64,000 nt of DNA, taken from DAIDKA01 sp036521075 (GTDB lineage Bacteria > Pseudomonadota > Gammaproteobacteria > Steroidobacterales > Steroidobacteraceae). Under the pieces are notes generated by a model. The model saw nothing but the letters and a program-made list of their open reading frames with translations. It searched no databases and had not been told where the DNA came from. Every line of letters begins with the position of its first letter. Position 1 is the stretch's first letter. The stretch is from NCBI GenBank assembly GCA_036521075.1, contig DATDIL010000147.1, positions 1 to 64,000 on the forward strand, in the 5' to 3' direction. The position numbers and the translations under genes were made by a program. This document shows, piece by piece, positions 1-8,841 of this stretch.

Positions 1-321
1 CGCGCTTCGCACAGCCGCTTCATGGTGCTCGCGGCGGTGGCGCTGATGGACGTCGGCCCTGGACGCATCGCGACGAACCTGGTCAACGCGTCTCCTGGCA
101 GTCCGCTGGCGGTCTGGGCAACCTACTATTGGGGCACCGCGCTGGTGCTGATCGGCATGCTGTCCTGGGACCTGGTCCGACATCGCCGCGTGCTCCGCGC
201 TACCGCATTGGGTGCGGCGCTGCTGTTTGGTGGCGAAGCGATCGTCTCGGCGCTCTATTTCCAGCCTGGGTGGAAGGCGGTTATGGCCGGGCTGGTTCGA
301 GCGTGGGGGTGGGCGGGGTAA
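1..321 (+). CDS. C-terminal part of a multi-pass membrane protein (5' end outside window)
   Basis: The frame is open from the first base and ends at a TAA at 319-321, so the visible 106 residues are the C-terminal end of a longer protein. They contain about three hydrophobic segments (near ATG 22, around 130-190 and around 210-260) separated by short basic loops such as DLVRHRRV. No family motif is recognisable. An internal ATG at 22 could be an alternative start, but the upstream frame continues without a stop and no ribosome binding site is seen before that ATG. Confidence 0.55.
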   Translation, partial: RASHSRFMVLAAVALMDVGPGRIATNLVNASPGSPLAVWATYYWGTALVLIGMLSWDLVRHRRVLRATALGAALLFGGEAIVSALYFQPGWKAVMAGLVRAWGWAG

Positions 322-552
322 GATCTCCGGCAAATCTAGATTTTGGCCCCGCGCCCCTTTCGCCTACGCAAACGGTGGCTGACTTAGGGCGAGCGCTTCT
401 GAATGACCATTTCGACGCCATCACAGACCGCTTCTGGCCGATGCCAGCTGCCTCGTGGGGCTCCAGTAAGCAGCCTGATCTGCGACAGGCCGAAAAGGCG
501 ACGGTTACACAAAATCCAGAGCCAACCTAAGTGCGTGAAGCCCAGGAGTTAA

Positions 553-590
553 TGACAGTCGGATATTACCGAAGCGGTCCCCCGCTACCA
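553..590. repeat. Dispersed repeat copy A (GGTCCCCCGCTACCA type)
   Basis: This 38-base stretch matches 1482-1519 at 34 positions, with the same ends (TGACAGTCGGATATT and AGCGGTCCCCCGCTACCA) and four differences in a five-base middle. The core AGCGG-tccc-CCGCT can fold into a small hairpin. It lies at the 3' side of the recombinase-like fragment. Shorter relatives are at 2398-2427, 6869-6880 and 12005-12030. Confidence 0.7.
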
Positions 591-934
591 AACGTTCCTA
601 GGGGTTGAGATGACGCCGCCGCCTTCAAAAGGGCCGCGGCGTTTTCGTTCCAGTGGGCCATCAGGTCTCCACCCGGCAGTGGCTCATGCTGAATCGCCCC
701 TCCGAACGCCTCACGCAGGAACACGCGCACCTTCAGCGCCTCCCACTCATCGCCCTCAAGGCGCTTGGCAATCTGCCGGCGGTACAGCTCCGCTGCCTTG
801 GGCAGCATCGCGCGGACCTGGGCTGAGATTCGCCCTTCGGGCTGCTTCTGCATCAGCTCCCGTCGCCGAGCCTCAGCGCGATCGACGGCGGCCCGCAGTT
901 CGTGGGCGTCCAGATCAGGATCGCCCACCTTCAA
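566..934 (-). pseudogene. Possible C-terminal fragment of a serine-recombinase-like protein
   Basis: About 122 residues can be read on the minus strand. They start at a TTG at 934, and an in-frame TAG lies about eight codons further upstream, so no N-terminal domain is present. The product is a charged, helix-rich stretch (KLRDRLKVGDPDLDAHELR, AAVDRAEARRRELMQKQ) followed by a Gly-rich tail ending GTFGSGGPLR. This recalls the coiled-coil end of large serine recombinases, but that is a weak resemblance. No catalytic domain remains. It overlaps repeat copy A and lies beside toxin-antitoxin and IS remnants, which fits a decayed mobile element. Confidence 0.35.
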
Positions 935-1014
935 TCGGTCGCGCAGCTTCGCGTCCTACCGCATTTCAAGTAAACTCAATCGGTTAGCCAACATCGCCAA
1001 AGATCGGAAACGAC

Positions 1015-1299
1015 ATGCCCACTCTGCGCACTTTGGGGGCTTTGGTTGTGGTGCTCGCGATAATCAACTTCGCGGCATACGTCGCAATTGCGTTCTACCT
1101 TCACGGGGACGCTTGGAATGGCTACAGCGCGGCCGGCCACTATTTCCTGCGCGAGCATGCCCGCTACACCGAAGTAACCCGTGGCGTTTATCAATTCAGC
1201 TGGTGGTACAGCCTCGTGCTGATGGTGCATTGGGCATTCGCCGTCATCATTTGCTTCATCCCGCACTTTCGCGACAAGCGGCCCTTCAAGCGCCAGTAG
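1015..1299 (+). CDS. Small membrane protein, unknown function
   Basis: This gene encodes 94 residues with two probable transmembrane helices (about residues 7-28 and 65-83), separated by a soluble loop rich in aromatic residues (YFLREHARYTEVTRGVYQFSWWY). The C-terminus is basic (RDKRPFKRQ), suggesting a cytoplasmic tail. I recognise no family. The gene sits alone between two direct repeats (553-590 and 1482-1519), so it may belong to a small mobile or duplicated segment. Confidence 0.6.
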   Translation: MPTLRTLGALVVVLAIINFAAYVAIAFYLHGDAWNGYSAAGHYFLREHARYTEVTRGVYQFSWWYSLVLMVHWAFAVIICFIPHFRDKRPFKRQ

Positions 1300-1481
1300 C
1301 GAGCCTTAGCCAACGGCGCCATACCAACGCCACGATCCACCCTCACGCCGTCCCGTTGGGCACGCCTGAAGCGAAGTCTGCTGTATTGGCGTCTCCGCAT
1401 ATGCAAGCCCAGAACCACAAGTCGCTGTCTCTATGCTTCATTGCACTGCCCTCCTAAGTGATTGATTGCTCGGGTGGCCAG

Positions 1482-1519
1482 TGACAGTCGGATATTCGTG
1501 GAGCGGTCCCCCGCTACCA
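1482..1519. repeat. Dispersed repeat copy B
   Basis: Direct repeat of 553-590 (34 of 38 positions identical). It lies about 75 bases beyond the 3' end of the vapC gene at 1593. Together with copy A it brackets the small membrane protein gene. Confidence 0.7.
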
Positions 1520-1592
1520 ACTTGAACCTATGTGCCCAAAACGCCAGCGTGCATCTTGTTATGCGCAGGCCGTAGTGACTCCAGCCTCCAGT

Positions 1593-2048
1593 TTATAGAT
1601 CAACTGGTTTGAGCCCCGCGTGCAAGGCGGCCGCGCGCATGCGTGTGTCGTATGTCACGATGTACGTGGCCGACCCGTGAAGCGCCAGTGCAACATGCAA
1701 TGCATCGAGCGTCCGCAATGCTACCGACTCGACATGCAGCAATAGGCGTTCGGCCTGACGGTGAATCAGGGGACTCAAGTCGAGACGGCAGAACGAACCT
1801 GAGTCGGCGTCTGCCAAGACGGCGTCGCGAATCTCGTATGCCTGAGACGCATTGAGCACGCCCTCGCGTCGTTTGCGGGCGACCGCGGACAATACTTCGG
1901 TTATGGCGAGCTCCGATAGCAACAAATCTCGTCTGCCGCGGAGAAAGGCATCGAGACTGTCGCTTTCGAGTTCCGGCAGGTATAGCTTCGCCAGTGCGCT
2001 GGAATCGAGATAGATGCCGGTGTCGGCGCCGCCCGCGTCCTGAACCAT
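1593..2048 (-). CDS. vapC: VapC-family PIN-domain toxin
   Basis: The 151-residue protein has the layout of a PIN-domain endoribonuclease. An early acidic motif (YLDSSALAKLYLPE) is followed by a conserved Glu in SELAITEVLSAVARKR, an Asp in RTLDALHVALAL, and the last acidic strand TYDTRMRAAALHAGL. PIN toxins cleave RNA with Mg2+ and are held inactive by their antitoxin. I chose the ATG at 2048 because the open frame upstream runs back through the antitoxin gene. The start lies 7 bases past the stop of vapB, as expected for a coupled pair. The degraded locus at 12046-12375 is a paralogue. Confidence 0.85.
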   Translation of the reverse strand: MVQDAGGADTGIYLDSSALAKLYLPELESDSLDAFLRGRRDLLLSELAITEVLSAVARKRREGVLNASQAYEIRDAVLADADSGSFCRLDLSPLIHRQAERLLLHVESVALRTLDALHVALALHGSATYIVTYDTRMRAAALHAGLKPVDL

Positions 2049-2055
2049 CACGGTT

Positions 2056-2292
2056 TCAGCCGCGCTCGGCTCGCTCGTCAATGATGGTTTCGGCAAGGGG
2101 CACCGGCAGCACCGGCATCCTGCGGCGGAAATCGGCGCGGCCCGAAAAGGGCTTGGCTCGCTCTGGCCGGGGCGGCACGAGCCGCGCAACTGGCCTGCCA
2201 CGATCAGTAATAGTCACCTCGTGGCCCTTGCGTACCTCTTCAATCAGGGCAGTAAGGTTTTGCCTGGCTTCACGTATGCCCGCTTCTTTCAT
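2056..2292 (-). CDS. vapB: Phd/YefM-type antitoxin
   Basis: The 78-residue protein begins with the Phd/YefM fold (MKEAGIREARQNLTALIEEV, then VTITDRGRPVARLVPP), a DNA-binding and dimerisation domain. It ends with a toxin-binding tail (PFSGRADFRRRMPVLP). It is the first gene of the pair, followed directly by vapC. Its promoter carries a perfect 20-base palindrome at 2300-2319, the probable autoregulatory operator. The ATG at 2292 has no ribosome binding site, and a -10 hexamer ends six bases before it, so the mRNA may be leaderless. Confidence 0.85.
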   Translation of the reverse strand: MKEAGIREARQNLTALIEEVRKGHEVTITDRGRPVARLVPPRPERAKPFSGRADFRRRMPVLPVPLAETIIDERAERG

Positions 2293-2298
2293 GACTTT

Positions 2299-2327
2299 AT
2301 TGTGCTACATGTAGCACAAAACCGCAA
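2299..2327 (-). promoter_or_regulatory. vapB promoter with 20-bp perfect palindrome
   Basis: On the minus strand a -35 TTGCGG (2322-2327) and a -10 CACAAT (2299-2304) are 17 bases apart. A perfect palindrome, TTGTGCTACATGTAGCACAA (2300-2319), covers the spacer and the -10. It is the expected binding site for the antitoxin-toxin complex. The -10 ends six bases before the vapB ATG, which would place the transcript start at or next to that ATG. Confidence 0.7.
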
Positions 2328-2397
2328 GCCAACCGTTCCGGCCTAAGCGCTGGTCACTTCAGGACAACGACGTGACACATCGCACTTGCTTGGATCC

Positions 2398-2427
2398 GTA
2401 GCAGGCCCCCGCTACCCATTTAAACAG
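2398..2427. repeat. Dispersed repeat copy C
   Basis: The segment reads GTAGCaggcccccGCTAC followed by an A/T-rich TTTAAA stretch. It is a small inverted repeat that shares GCAGGCCCCxGCT-CCC and the TTTAAA tail with copy D at 12005-12030. It lies between vapB and the VapC fragment ending at 2476. Confidence 0.55.
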
Positions 2428-2475
2428 GTCCGGTTAAGGATCCTCAGCTCCTCCAAAAGATTTGATGCACCTCGG

Positions 2476-2721
2476 TCATCGACCGACCGGCAGCAACATC
2501 AGTTTCGGCTCGGCTTTGGCAATCGAGATGAAATCCCGGTCGCGGTGCAGAATCGGCATAGAAGCCCCGATCGCGGCTGCGGCGATCAGACAATCATTTG
2601 CGGATCGTGGCGATATCCCCGACCAGCGACACCGCGCATATAAATGAGCGGCATTACGTGCCGCTGAGCGCGCATCCTGCTCGACAAGCATCGGTAATTC
2701 GCCAAGGACTCGCTCCCATCG
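2476..2721 (-). pseudogene. C-terminal half of a second VapC-type PIN toxin
   Basis: About 81 residues from RWERVLGELPML to the stop match the C-terminal half of PIN toxins, including SANDCLIAAAAIGASMPILHRDRDF. This holds the third acidic residue and the HRDRDFxxIA strand typical of one VapC subgroup. The first half, with the catalytic (L)VDTS motif and the first Glu, is absent, and the frame continues upstream into sequence unlike a PIN domain. No antitoxin gene is next to it. It is most simply the remnant of a deleted vapBC pair, of a different subgroup from the vapC at 1593. Confidence 0.7.
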
Positions 2722-2852
2722 CGTAAACGGCAGATTTCGGGAATTGCAAGCGACCTTTGGATGCCTGACTCGATACGTCACGTGAGAGATACTGATGCGC
2801 GATCCGTCTACTTCCGACGGCCATCGCTCACTCCCCTGCATCGTGTAGGCGC

Positions 2853-4139
2853 TCAAACCTCGATCGCCTCGCCGTCCTTCGTGACGGTCAGGCGCGTCGG
2901 CACGAGCAGGATGACCGGCAGGATCAGCGCGTAGACGAAAGTGGTAACGACGACGGTTGGGATGAACCCGCCGTGCTTGTCATATATCCAGGTTCCGATT
3001 AGGTCTCCAACGCGAACAGAGAAAAAGTAGATGGCCCAGAACAGCATCATCATCGTGCCATGGCTGCCACGGGGGGCAGACCGGATTACAAGATCGACGA
3101 GCGAAGCCGCCGCCAGACCGCCGATGATTCCCATTGGCGCAGCCGCAATGATCGCCCCAACGGCATTATCCACGAGCACCAGCGGGCACGCCTGGAAAAC
3201 CGCAAGTGTGAACCCGAACCAAAGCAACTGGCGCAGAGCGAACCGGCGGCTGAGATATCCGTAGGCGGCGTAAATTGGAATGAACGAACCATAGAAGATG
3301 CCCTGCCAAAGTCCCCACTGAGTGTCGGTGGCATGCAGGTGGTCGACAATGTGATACTGAAGCACCGTACCGGTCGCAGGCGAAAACTGCCACAGTAACT
3401 GGATGAGCAACGCCGGATAGATCGGCCAGTGCCGAACAGTCCGCTTGAGGTCCTGGAGGACCTTAACCTCCGCAACCTCTTGTCGCGCCTCCGCATACAC
3501 CCACTTCGGTCCGACGAGGCCCATCACGGCGATCGCTAACATGAGCCCTGCGGCGCACAAAAACAGCAAGCGGGCAGCGCTACCTGCGCCCGCACCTTCC
3601 AACGTCTGGCTCAGCAACCCGCCGCCGATGAAGGAAAGCAGGTCTGACAGAGAGTCCGATATATTGACGATGGCGCTCATCTGTCCAGAGACGGCGTGCT
3701 TCTGTGCGATCGTATTCGTTATTCCGTAGGCTGCGCTGCCGACCATCCGGAAAGCCATGGTCGCGACGAAGAGGCCAATCAGGAGCACCGTGTAATTGGG
3801 GTTGATCAGGGACATGGCGCCATAGATCAGCGCAGTCGTGATTCCGAAAAGGACGAGGTGTGCCCTATCGCCCCTCCCGAAAGGGCTCCAATGGTCCCTC
3901 ACGAAGCCAAACACAAAACCGAGCATAAGCGGAGCACCGATCCAAAGTTTGAAAATGGCTAGCTCGTTGGCGTGGACGTGCATCCGGTTCTTTAGAAAGA
4001 AAGTGACGGGAATGTCGACCATTCCTCCCGCCGGATGAGCAAAATTGATCAAGGTCAGCAGAACCCCCCCAAACAGGAAGGCCTCGCGTGTTCGCGTTCT
4101 GGAGAGTGGTGGCGCTAAAGCGCCGGTATCAGCCGTCAT
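2853..4139 (-). CDS. MFS transporter, 12 transmembrane helices
   Basis: The 428-residue protein is hydrophobic throughout, with about 12 predicted helices and a larger central cytoplasmic loop (residues about 225-245, ARQEVAEVKVLQDLKRTVRHW). The arrangement and length are those of the major facilitator superfamily. The N-terminal half (INFAHPAGGMVDIPVTFFLKNRMHV) and the pattern of helices recall the BT1/folate-biopterin-transporter-like branch, but the substrate cannot be read from sequence. It starts at an ATG and is not in an obvious operon; the VapC fragment follows downstream. Confidence 0.75.
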   Translation of the reverse strand: MTADTGALAPPLSRTRTREAFLFGGVLLTLINFAHPAGGMVDIPVTFFLKNRMHVHANELAIFKLWIGAPLMLGFVFGFVRDHWSPFGRGDRAHLVLFGITTALIYGAMSLINPNYTVLLIGLFVATMAFRMVGSAAYGITNTIAQKHAVSGQMSAIVNISDSLSDLLSFIGGGLLSQTLEGAGAGSAARLLFLCAAGLMLAIAVMGLVGPKWVYAEARQEVAEVKVLQDLKRTVRHWPIYPALLIQLLWQFSPATGTVLQYHIVDHLHATDTQWGLWQGIFYGSFIPIYAAYGYLSRRFALRQLLWFGFTLAVFQACPLVLVDNAVGAIIAAAPMGIIGGLAAASLVDLVIRSAPRGSHGTMMMLFWAIYFFSVRVGDLIGTWIYDKHGGFIPTVVVTTFVYALILPVILLVPTRLTVTKDGEAIEV

Positions 4140-4339
4140 GCCCGCGAGCCCTTGTGCCTGCAGTCGAAAGGAGAATTGGAATTATTGAGTGGAGTTCAAA
4201 TGATCCGCGAGCGTGACTGCCCGGCTCTGGCCATTTCGGGTTCCCGTAGATAGTAAGGCCCACGGCCGCTAGACTGGATTTCCACGCGCCGCAGTTTCGC
4301 TAATGGCCTGTCGCGACGGGCCGACGAAGTTCTGCGGAA

Positions 4340-4672
4340 CTATGGACGCAGCGCCCAGACCAAGAACGCACCTCCGATCAGCAGAAGTCCGTGTACTCGA
4401 CGCGGATAAATCGTTCGTTGCACTCGAATCGAGTTTTGAGGAAAGCAGAGTCTCCAGGTGCCGGACACTGCCAATGCTAAAAGCAGCATCCAGAAATACC
4501 AGCCGCGCCAGAGGACGCATGGAGTAGCCAACACCAGCAGCACGGCTCCCACCCATCGAACTGTGCGGGTGTTTCCCATCCAATGGGCCGTCGAGCTCGG
4601 CGCGGCGGGGTGGCAAAGTCCGGATACGAGCAAAAAACTCGCCAGTACCGCAATGTAGATTGTTCTCGCCAC
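4340..4672 (-). CDS. Small membrane protein, possibly 5'-truncated by the IS
   Basis: The 110-residue frame has about three hydrophobic helices (residues 4-22, 36-55 and 58-75) and a final one near the end (LLLIGGAFLVWAL). The only start is a GTG at 4672, a few bases from the 3' edge of the transposase gene (stop at 4688). The original beginning may therefore have been replaced by the insertion. No family is recognised. Confidence 0.45.
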   Translation of the reverse strand: MARTIYIAVLASFLLVSGLCHPAAPSSTAHWMGNTRTVRWVGAVLLVLATPCVLWRGWYFWMLLLALAVSGTWRLCFPQNSIRVQRTIYPRRVHGLLLIGGAFLVWALRP

Positions 4673-4680
4673 CCGGTTAC

Positions 4681-6445
4681 TGATTCATCAAGCTGTTAGA
4701 CGCAGGCGCGTCCCGTTCCACCAGGGTACGTCGACGGCGGTATCGAGGAGCCCTGAGGCCAGCACGATCGGCAGATGCGCGCGACGATCGAAACGCACCT
4801 GGACCTCCTTTTCGGTGACATCCACGGTAGCGGGCATGTCGATGAGGTCGCGGAAGATGACCCGGGCCTGTGCATCGGCGTAACCGCGCATCGTGCGGGC
4901 GAGCAGTCGGTACAGGCCACTGGCGATGACCAGGAGAGCCATGTCGAAGTCGATCTTCAGGCCGACGGCTGAGGACAGCGCATCGACGTGCAAGAAGCGC
5001 ACGGCATCGCAGAGCGCGTTCTCGATCAGCATGCGCTGGGCGTAGCGGGTGATGAGCTTCGCGGCGGAGCCGTGTCGGTCGTTGGTGAGCAGGATGGTGG
5101 GCTCCTCGTGCCCGAGGTCGAGGATGAACAGTTGGCGGAACTTCTTGCCCTCGAGTGGAACGGTCTGTTCGTACACCCGCGCAGTACGGTACTTGCGCGT
5201 CGGCACATCCAGCTCCACGGTGCGCCAAGCCGAACGCGGTAGTAAGGCGATCTCCTTCAGCAGGGCTGCCGAGCGGCGGCGCAGCGTGATGAAGGTGATC
5301 CCCATCTCCTCGAGTCGCGCCAGATTGCCGTAGGTGGTCAGTCGCGAGTCGAACACCAGGTGGCGCGGGAGCGCGCCGCGCAGCTTCTTCCAGAACTCGA
5401 TGAAGCGGAAGATCTCCTCGGCTTCCTCACCCTTGCGCAGGTCGGCGTTGGCATAACAGAAGGCCCGCCCATCGGCATCCTGCGCGAGGAAAGCGAGAAT
5501 GCTCGGCTGGCGGCGCGAGCGCATCGAGACGTAATGCCGCTCGATCACCGGATGCTCGCCATAGTACGGGACGGAGTGGAAATCGAGGTTGAAGGAGTGA
5601 CCGGCAAGGAGTCCTCGCCGCCGAGTTGCTTGTGGTAGGTGGCAAGGAGCGAGAGCGTCTGCGCATGGGTGACGCGCGAGGAATACTCCGAGAGATAGCT
5701 CTTCTTCGGGAAGGCGTTTAGCCCTGCAAACAGGGCCAGTCCCTCGTCGGCGATGAGTGCCATCACGTGGCGTTTGCGCTCGATCGACCACAACTTCAGC
5801 GCCAGCGCTGCTCGCAGGGCATAGGCCGCCGGAATCATCTTTGAGCCCGGCAGGCGTGCGCTTGAGGCCAGGGTATCGAGGGAGAGCCCAAGCAGCTGCG
5901 GCACGAACAGGAACAGGCCCCCGCAGCGGGTGTGAAACTGGCCGGGAGTGAGCACGAAGCGCCGCGCATCGGCCACCGGCTCGATCGTGGCGCGCGGTCG
6001 CTGCGGGCGCTCTTCATCGCGCCGTCGCGGCAGTGGGGCGAAGCCCTCGGCCTTGAGCACCTCGCGCACCGCGGTGGCGCTCAACGGTTGGCCACGCTCC
6101 TTCAGACTCTCGCTGATCTCGTAGACGGAATAGTTGCGCTTGCGCAGCTCGACGATCAGATCGCGCGCGGCGGACTTCTTCGGCTGCTCGCGTGGGCCGC
6201 GCTTGGGGGTGACGAAGAAGAGCGGATCGGGCTCGCGACGGAAGTGGTGGCAGAGCACCTGGAAGGCCCCGGGACTGTAGCCGAAGGCGCGGGCGACCTC
6301 CTGTGAGGGGTGCTGCTCGACGAAGTAGGCCCGCAGGGCCTCGTACTGGCGGTGCCTCGCCGAGGCGGGCTCGAGGAAGAAGCGCCGGCAGTCGCTTAGG
6401 TCTTTCGGTACTTTCTCGTGCACGCATTTGCTTTACTACTACCAT
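4681..6445 (-). mobile_element. IS4/IS1634-type insertion sequence (ends approximate)
   Basis: The element is defined by one transposase gene on the minus strand that fills it almost completely. The ends given are estimates: I could not find convincing terminal inverted repeats or a target duplication by eye. The 5' side contains a stretch (tgtggattatgcgggacac, read on the minus strand around 6475-6500) resembling the ends of some IS1634-like elements, so the right end may lie near 6500. Confidence 0.6.
4688..6423 (-). pseudogene. IS4/IS1634-type transposase, frameshifted
   Basis: The protein is split over two frames. The first (ATG 6423 to about 5610) has an N-terminal helix-turn-helix region (SQEVARAFGYSPGAFQVLCHHF), a PKKSAARDLIVELRKRNYSVYEIS segment and the start of the catalytic core. 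The second (about 5620 to the TGA at 4688) resumes with LAGHSFNLDFHSVPYYGEH, and carries the later core (HLVFDSRLTTYGNL, YAQRMLIENALCDAVRF). Those segments supply the first Asp, second Asp and the Glu with the Y-R-E signature of IS4-type DDE enzymes. The join needs a one-base shift near 5605-5625 at no evident slippery run, so inactivation is likelier than programmed frameshifting. Confidence 0.8.
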
Positions 6446-6917
6446 ATATTGTGGTCAACACTCTGTCGCATCCCATCTCCTGTGTCCCGCATAATCCACA
6501 CAAACCAGGGTTCTCTAAGCAGTCGTCCTGCTGCGCCGCCCTACGCCCGTTCTCGTGCGCAAGCCAGAAAGTAAAGTGCAGACTAGAAATACGGCGAACC
6601 ATCACTAATAAGGCGCGGCCGATGGAAATCCCGGTACCGGCTACTCGAGCCGAAGACGTGGACGGGGGAAATCAGGCATGCCGCGGAATCGCGGGGCGCG
6701 GGGCGCGGGGACGACCGCCCGGCGCGAGGTAACGATTAGTCAATCAGTGCGCCGTGGAAATCCAGGCTAGTAGAAGGCGGGATATGGTTTTGCCCGGAAC
6801 CTCGCTTAAGTGCTTGAATATTCAAGCTGACAAGCACAACCGAACGACAATAGCCGCCTCGATAATCCTGCCCCCGCTACAATCAATTCTCTGATCCATG
6901 CTGGAAGCGCACATTCG
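6424..6917. other. Intergenic stretch with IS edge and repeat copy E
   Basis: No gene is supported here. The first part is the outer edge of the insertion sequence. At 6869-6880 the sequence TGCCCCCGCTAC repeats the core of copies A-D, about 40 bases beyond the 3' end of the SDR gene. Open frames crossing the region have no start signals or recognisable product. Confidence 0.5.
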
Positions 6918-7676
6918 TCAGCGCGCCGTCATTCCCCCATCGACACCGTAATTCGTGCCGGTGAGGAACTTCCCGCGATCTGACACGAGCAGCGCGACGA
7001 CCTCGGCGATGTCCGCGGTGGTGCCCATGCGACCCAGCGGAATATTCCGGAGCCAATCAGCACGGGAAAATCCGGGATTCGCCTTGCTAAACTCCTCGGA
7101 ACCCGGCGTGGAGATGAGGCCGGGCGACACGACGTTTACACGGATGCCGCTCGGCGCGAGTTCCACCGCGAGCGTGCGCGAGTAGTAGTTGAGCGCCGCC
7201 TTTGCGGCCCCATAGTGCGCAAAGGCACCAAACGGCATCGTTGCTGCCGCCGAGGATAAGTTGACGACGGCTGCGGCCTTCGACGCTCGGAGCGCCGGGA
7301 GGACCGCGTTCGTGAGGCGGATCGCGGCGAAGAGGTTGAGCGCGAAGTTGTCATGCCACTCCATGTCGGGAATCGTCCATGATCCTCCCAGGAACGCGCG
7401 CCCACCGCCCGCGTTGTTCACGAGAATGTCGAGGCCGCCGAGCGCCGCGAGCGCCTTCGTCGCGATTACCTCCACGCCTTCGCTTGTGGTGACGTCGCCG
7501 GAGACGAACGTCGCCGCCGCGGGAGTGGCGTCGCTGCGCGTACGCGCCGCGACCACGACCTTGGCCCCGGCATCGAGAAGGCGCTGCGCGATGGCCGCGC
7601 CAATGCCGCGCGACCCCCCGGTGACCAGGGCACGGTGGCCGGTAAGTTCCTTCGAGAAATCAAGTTTGTTGGACAT
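6918..7676 (-). CDS. SDR-family oxidoreductase
   Basis: The 252-residue protein is a classical short-chain dehydrogenase/reductase. It has the cofactor motif TGGSRGIG (about residues 19-26), NNAGGG (87-92), the catalytic Ser in VVNLSSAAA, the Tyr-x3-Lys pair in HYGAAKAAL, and the late PGLIST and GTNYGVDGGMT segments. AARTR after the second strand suggests NADP(H) preference. The ATG at 7676 has AAGGAA 7 bases upstream. It follows a putative nicotinamide-cofactor oxidoreductase by 58 bases on the same strand, so the two may be cotranscribed. The substrate is unknown. Confidence 0.85.
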   Translation of the reverse strand: MSNKLDFSKELTGHRALVTGGSRGIGAAIAQRLLDAGAKVVVAARTRSDATPAAATFVSGDVTTSEGVEVIATKALAALGGLDILVNNAGGGRAFLGGSWTIPDMEWHDNFALNLFAAIRLTNAVLPALRASKAAAVVNLSSAAATMPFGAFAHYGAAKAALNYYSRTLAVELAPSGIRVNVVSPGLISTPGSEEFSKANPGFSRADWLRNIPLGRMGTTADIAEVVALLVSDRGKFLTGTNYGVDGGMTAR

Positions 7677-7734
7677 GAGCTGTTCCTTCGCAGTGAGGTT
7701 AACTTTCCATCTTGTCGTGATGCTCGTACATCGC

Positions 7735-8337
7735 TCACGGCTCCTTCTTGAACAGGTCCTGGAAGATCAGAGGCCCCCAGCTCTTGCCCCGCGCGTGCAC
7801 GAGCACGCCACCCTCTTCGAGCTTCCCGAGATTGACGGGCGCGAAACCGAGTTGTTCGGCGAGGGTCGCCACCAGCGCCGCGGCACCTTCGTCGTCGCTC
7901 GACAGGAACACGACCCGCCGGCCGCCCTTGATGCTCGGGTCGGCGGCCAGGGTCCCCGCAGGGAGATGATTGAAGCCCTTCACGAACCGGGCGCCGGCGA
8001 AGGCCTTGGCGACGACGGCAGAGGACGGAAGGCCGGAGAGATCCTCGACGGGATCGGCAAACGTATTCATCGCGTCGATGATCGTCTTGCCCTGCCAGCT
8101 CGCCAGATTTTTGGCGACCTCGGGATGCTCCCAGAATGGCACGGCCAGAAAAATCGTGTCCGCTTCGATCGCTTCCCGCAGCGTCTTGGCAACGACCGCG
8201 GACCCGATTGCCTGCGCCTGGGGCGCCAACACCTGCGGCGGTCGCCGACTGGCGACGGTGACTTCGATGTTCTTGCGAGCAAAGGCGCGGGCGAGGGCCT
8301 GGCCCACTGCGCCGAAACCGATGATTGCATAGCCCAT
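7735..8337 (-). CDS. NADP-binding F420-reductase-like protein (COG2085 type)
   Basis: The 200-residue protein starts with a Rossmann motif, GYAIIGFGAVGQALARAF, and continues with VTVASRRPP, which favours NADP. Later segments (ADTIFLAVPFWEHPEVAKNL, IIDAMNTF, VKGFNHLPAGTL, VVFLSSDDEGA) match the COG2085 family related to NADPH:F420 reductase. Many members in bacteria without F420 have other, unknown substrates. AAGGAGAAGTTTC precedes the ATG, a strong ribosome binding site. It lies between the LysR regulator and the SDR, all on one strand. Confidence 0.75.
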   Translation of the reverse strand: MGYAIIGFGAVGQALARAFARKNIEVTVASRRPPQVLAPQAQAIGSAVVAKTLREAIEADTIFLAVPFWEHPEVAKNLASWQGKTIIDAMNTFADPVEDLSGLPSSAVVAKAFAGARFVKGFNHLPAGTLAADPSIKGGRRVVFLSSDDEGAAALVATLAEQLGFAPVNLGKLEEGGVLVHARGKSWGPLIFQDLFKKEP

Positions 8338-8841
8338 GAAACTTCTCCTTTTTCAGTACTCGGACTGGGTGCGGCCAGCCCCCTTTCGGATCTGGCACCC
8401 AGCCGGGAGCATGACCGACTGAGCTTTTCTGCGGAAACGGTATCGATGGATACCAGCCAAAAGGTTCGGTTGTGGCTGGCAGCGGAACCTGTGACCGCTT
8501 GGGAACGGCGTTTCAAAGTTCGCGCCGGGGCAGGCCCCGCGTCTGCGCAATTATTGCCGCGCGAGCCGAGATCGAGCGTGGCCGTCGCGATGTCGGCCGC
8601 ACCAGCGTGCCGTTGCGGCCGATCAACTTTTCGTTGTCTCGCGGCTGATTGTGCTGTCCAGGAAGTTCTTGACGCGGCCCTCGACGCAAAGCGCACGCCG
8701 TGCGTGATCTTGCAGGCGCGCCACACGCGAACTGTTGACCTTGGTCTTACGTGTCGCGGTTGGAAACATTCACTGCAGTGATAACCCTCGCCATCTTCGA
8801 CTGGGTCGCATGCTTCTTCTGCTTCGCCTGGACTCTCTCGA
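8338..8841. other. Intergenic region without a recognisable gene
   Basis: Between the LysR gene and the F420-reductase-like gene about 500 bases hold no frame with credible start, composition or family resemblance. The long minus-strand frame through it is an out-of-phase extension of neighbouring genes. The length suggests that promoters of the oxidoreductase gene lie here, but none could be picked out with confidence. Confidence 0.4.

Noticed and set aside
553..590. Candidate tRNA 3' end (CCCCCGCTACCA)
   Set aside because: CCA and a GC-rich stem suggest a tRNA acceptor end, but no D, anticodon or T-arm can be folded before it, at this or the other copies.
2398..2440. Integron-type attC site at repeat copy C
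   Set aside because: No GTTRRRY core paired with a complementary RYYYAAC is seen and no integrase gene is present in the window.
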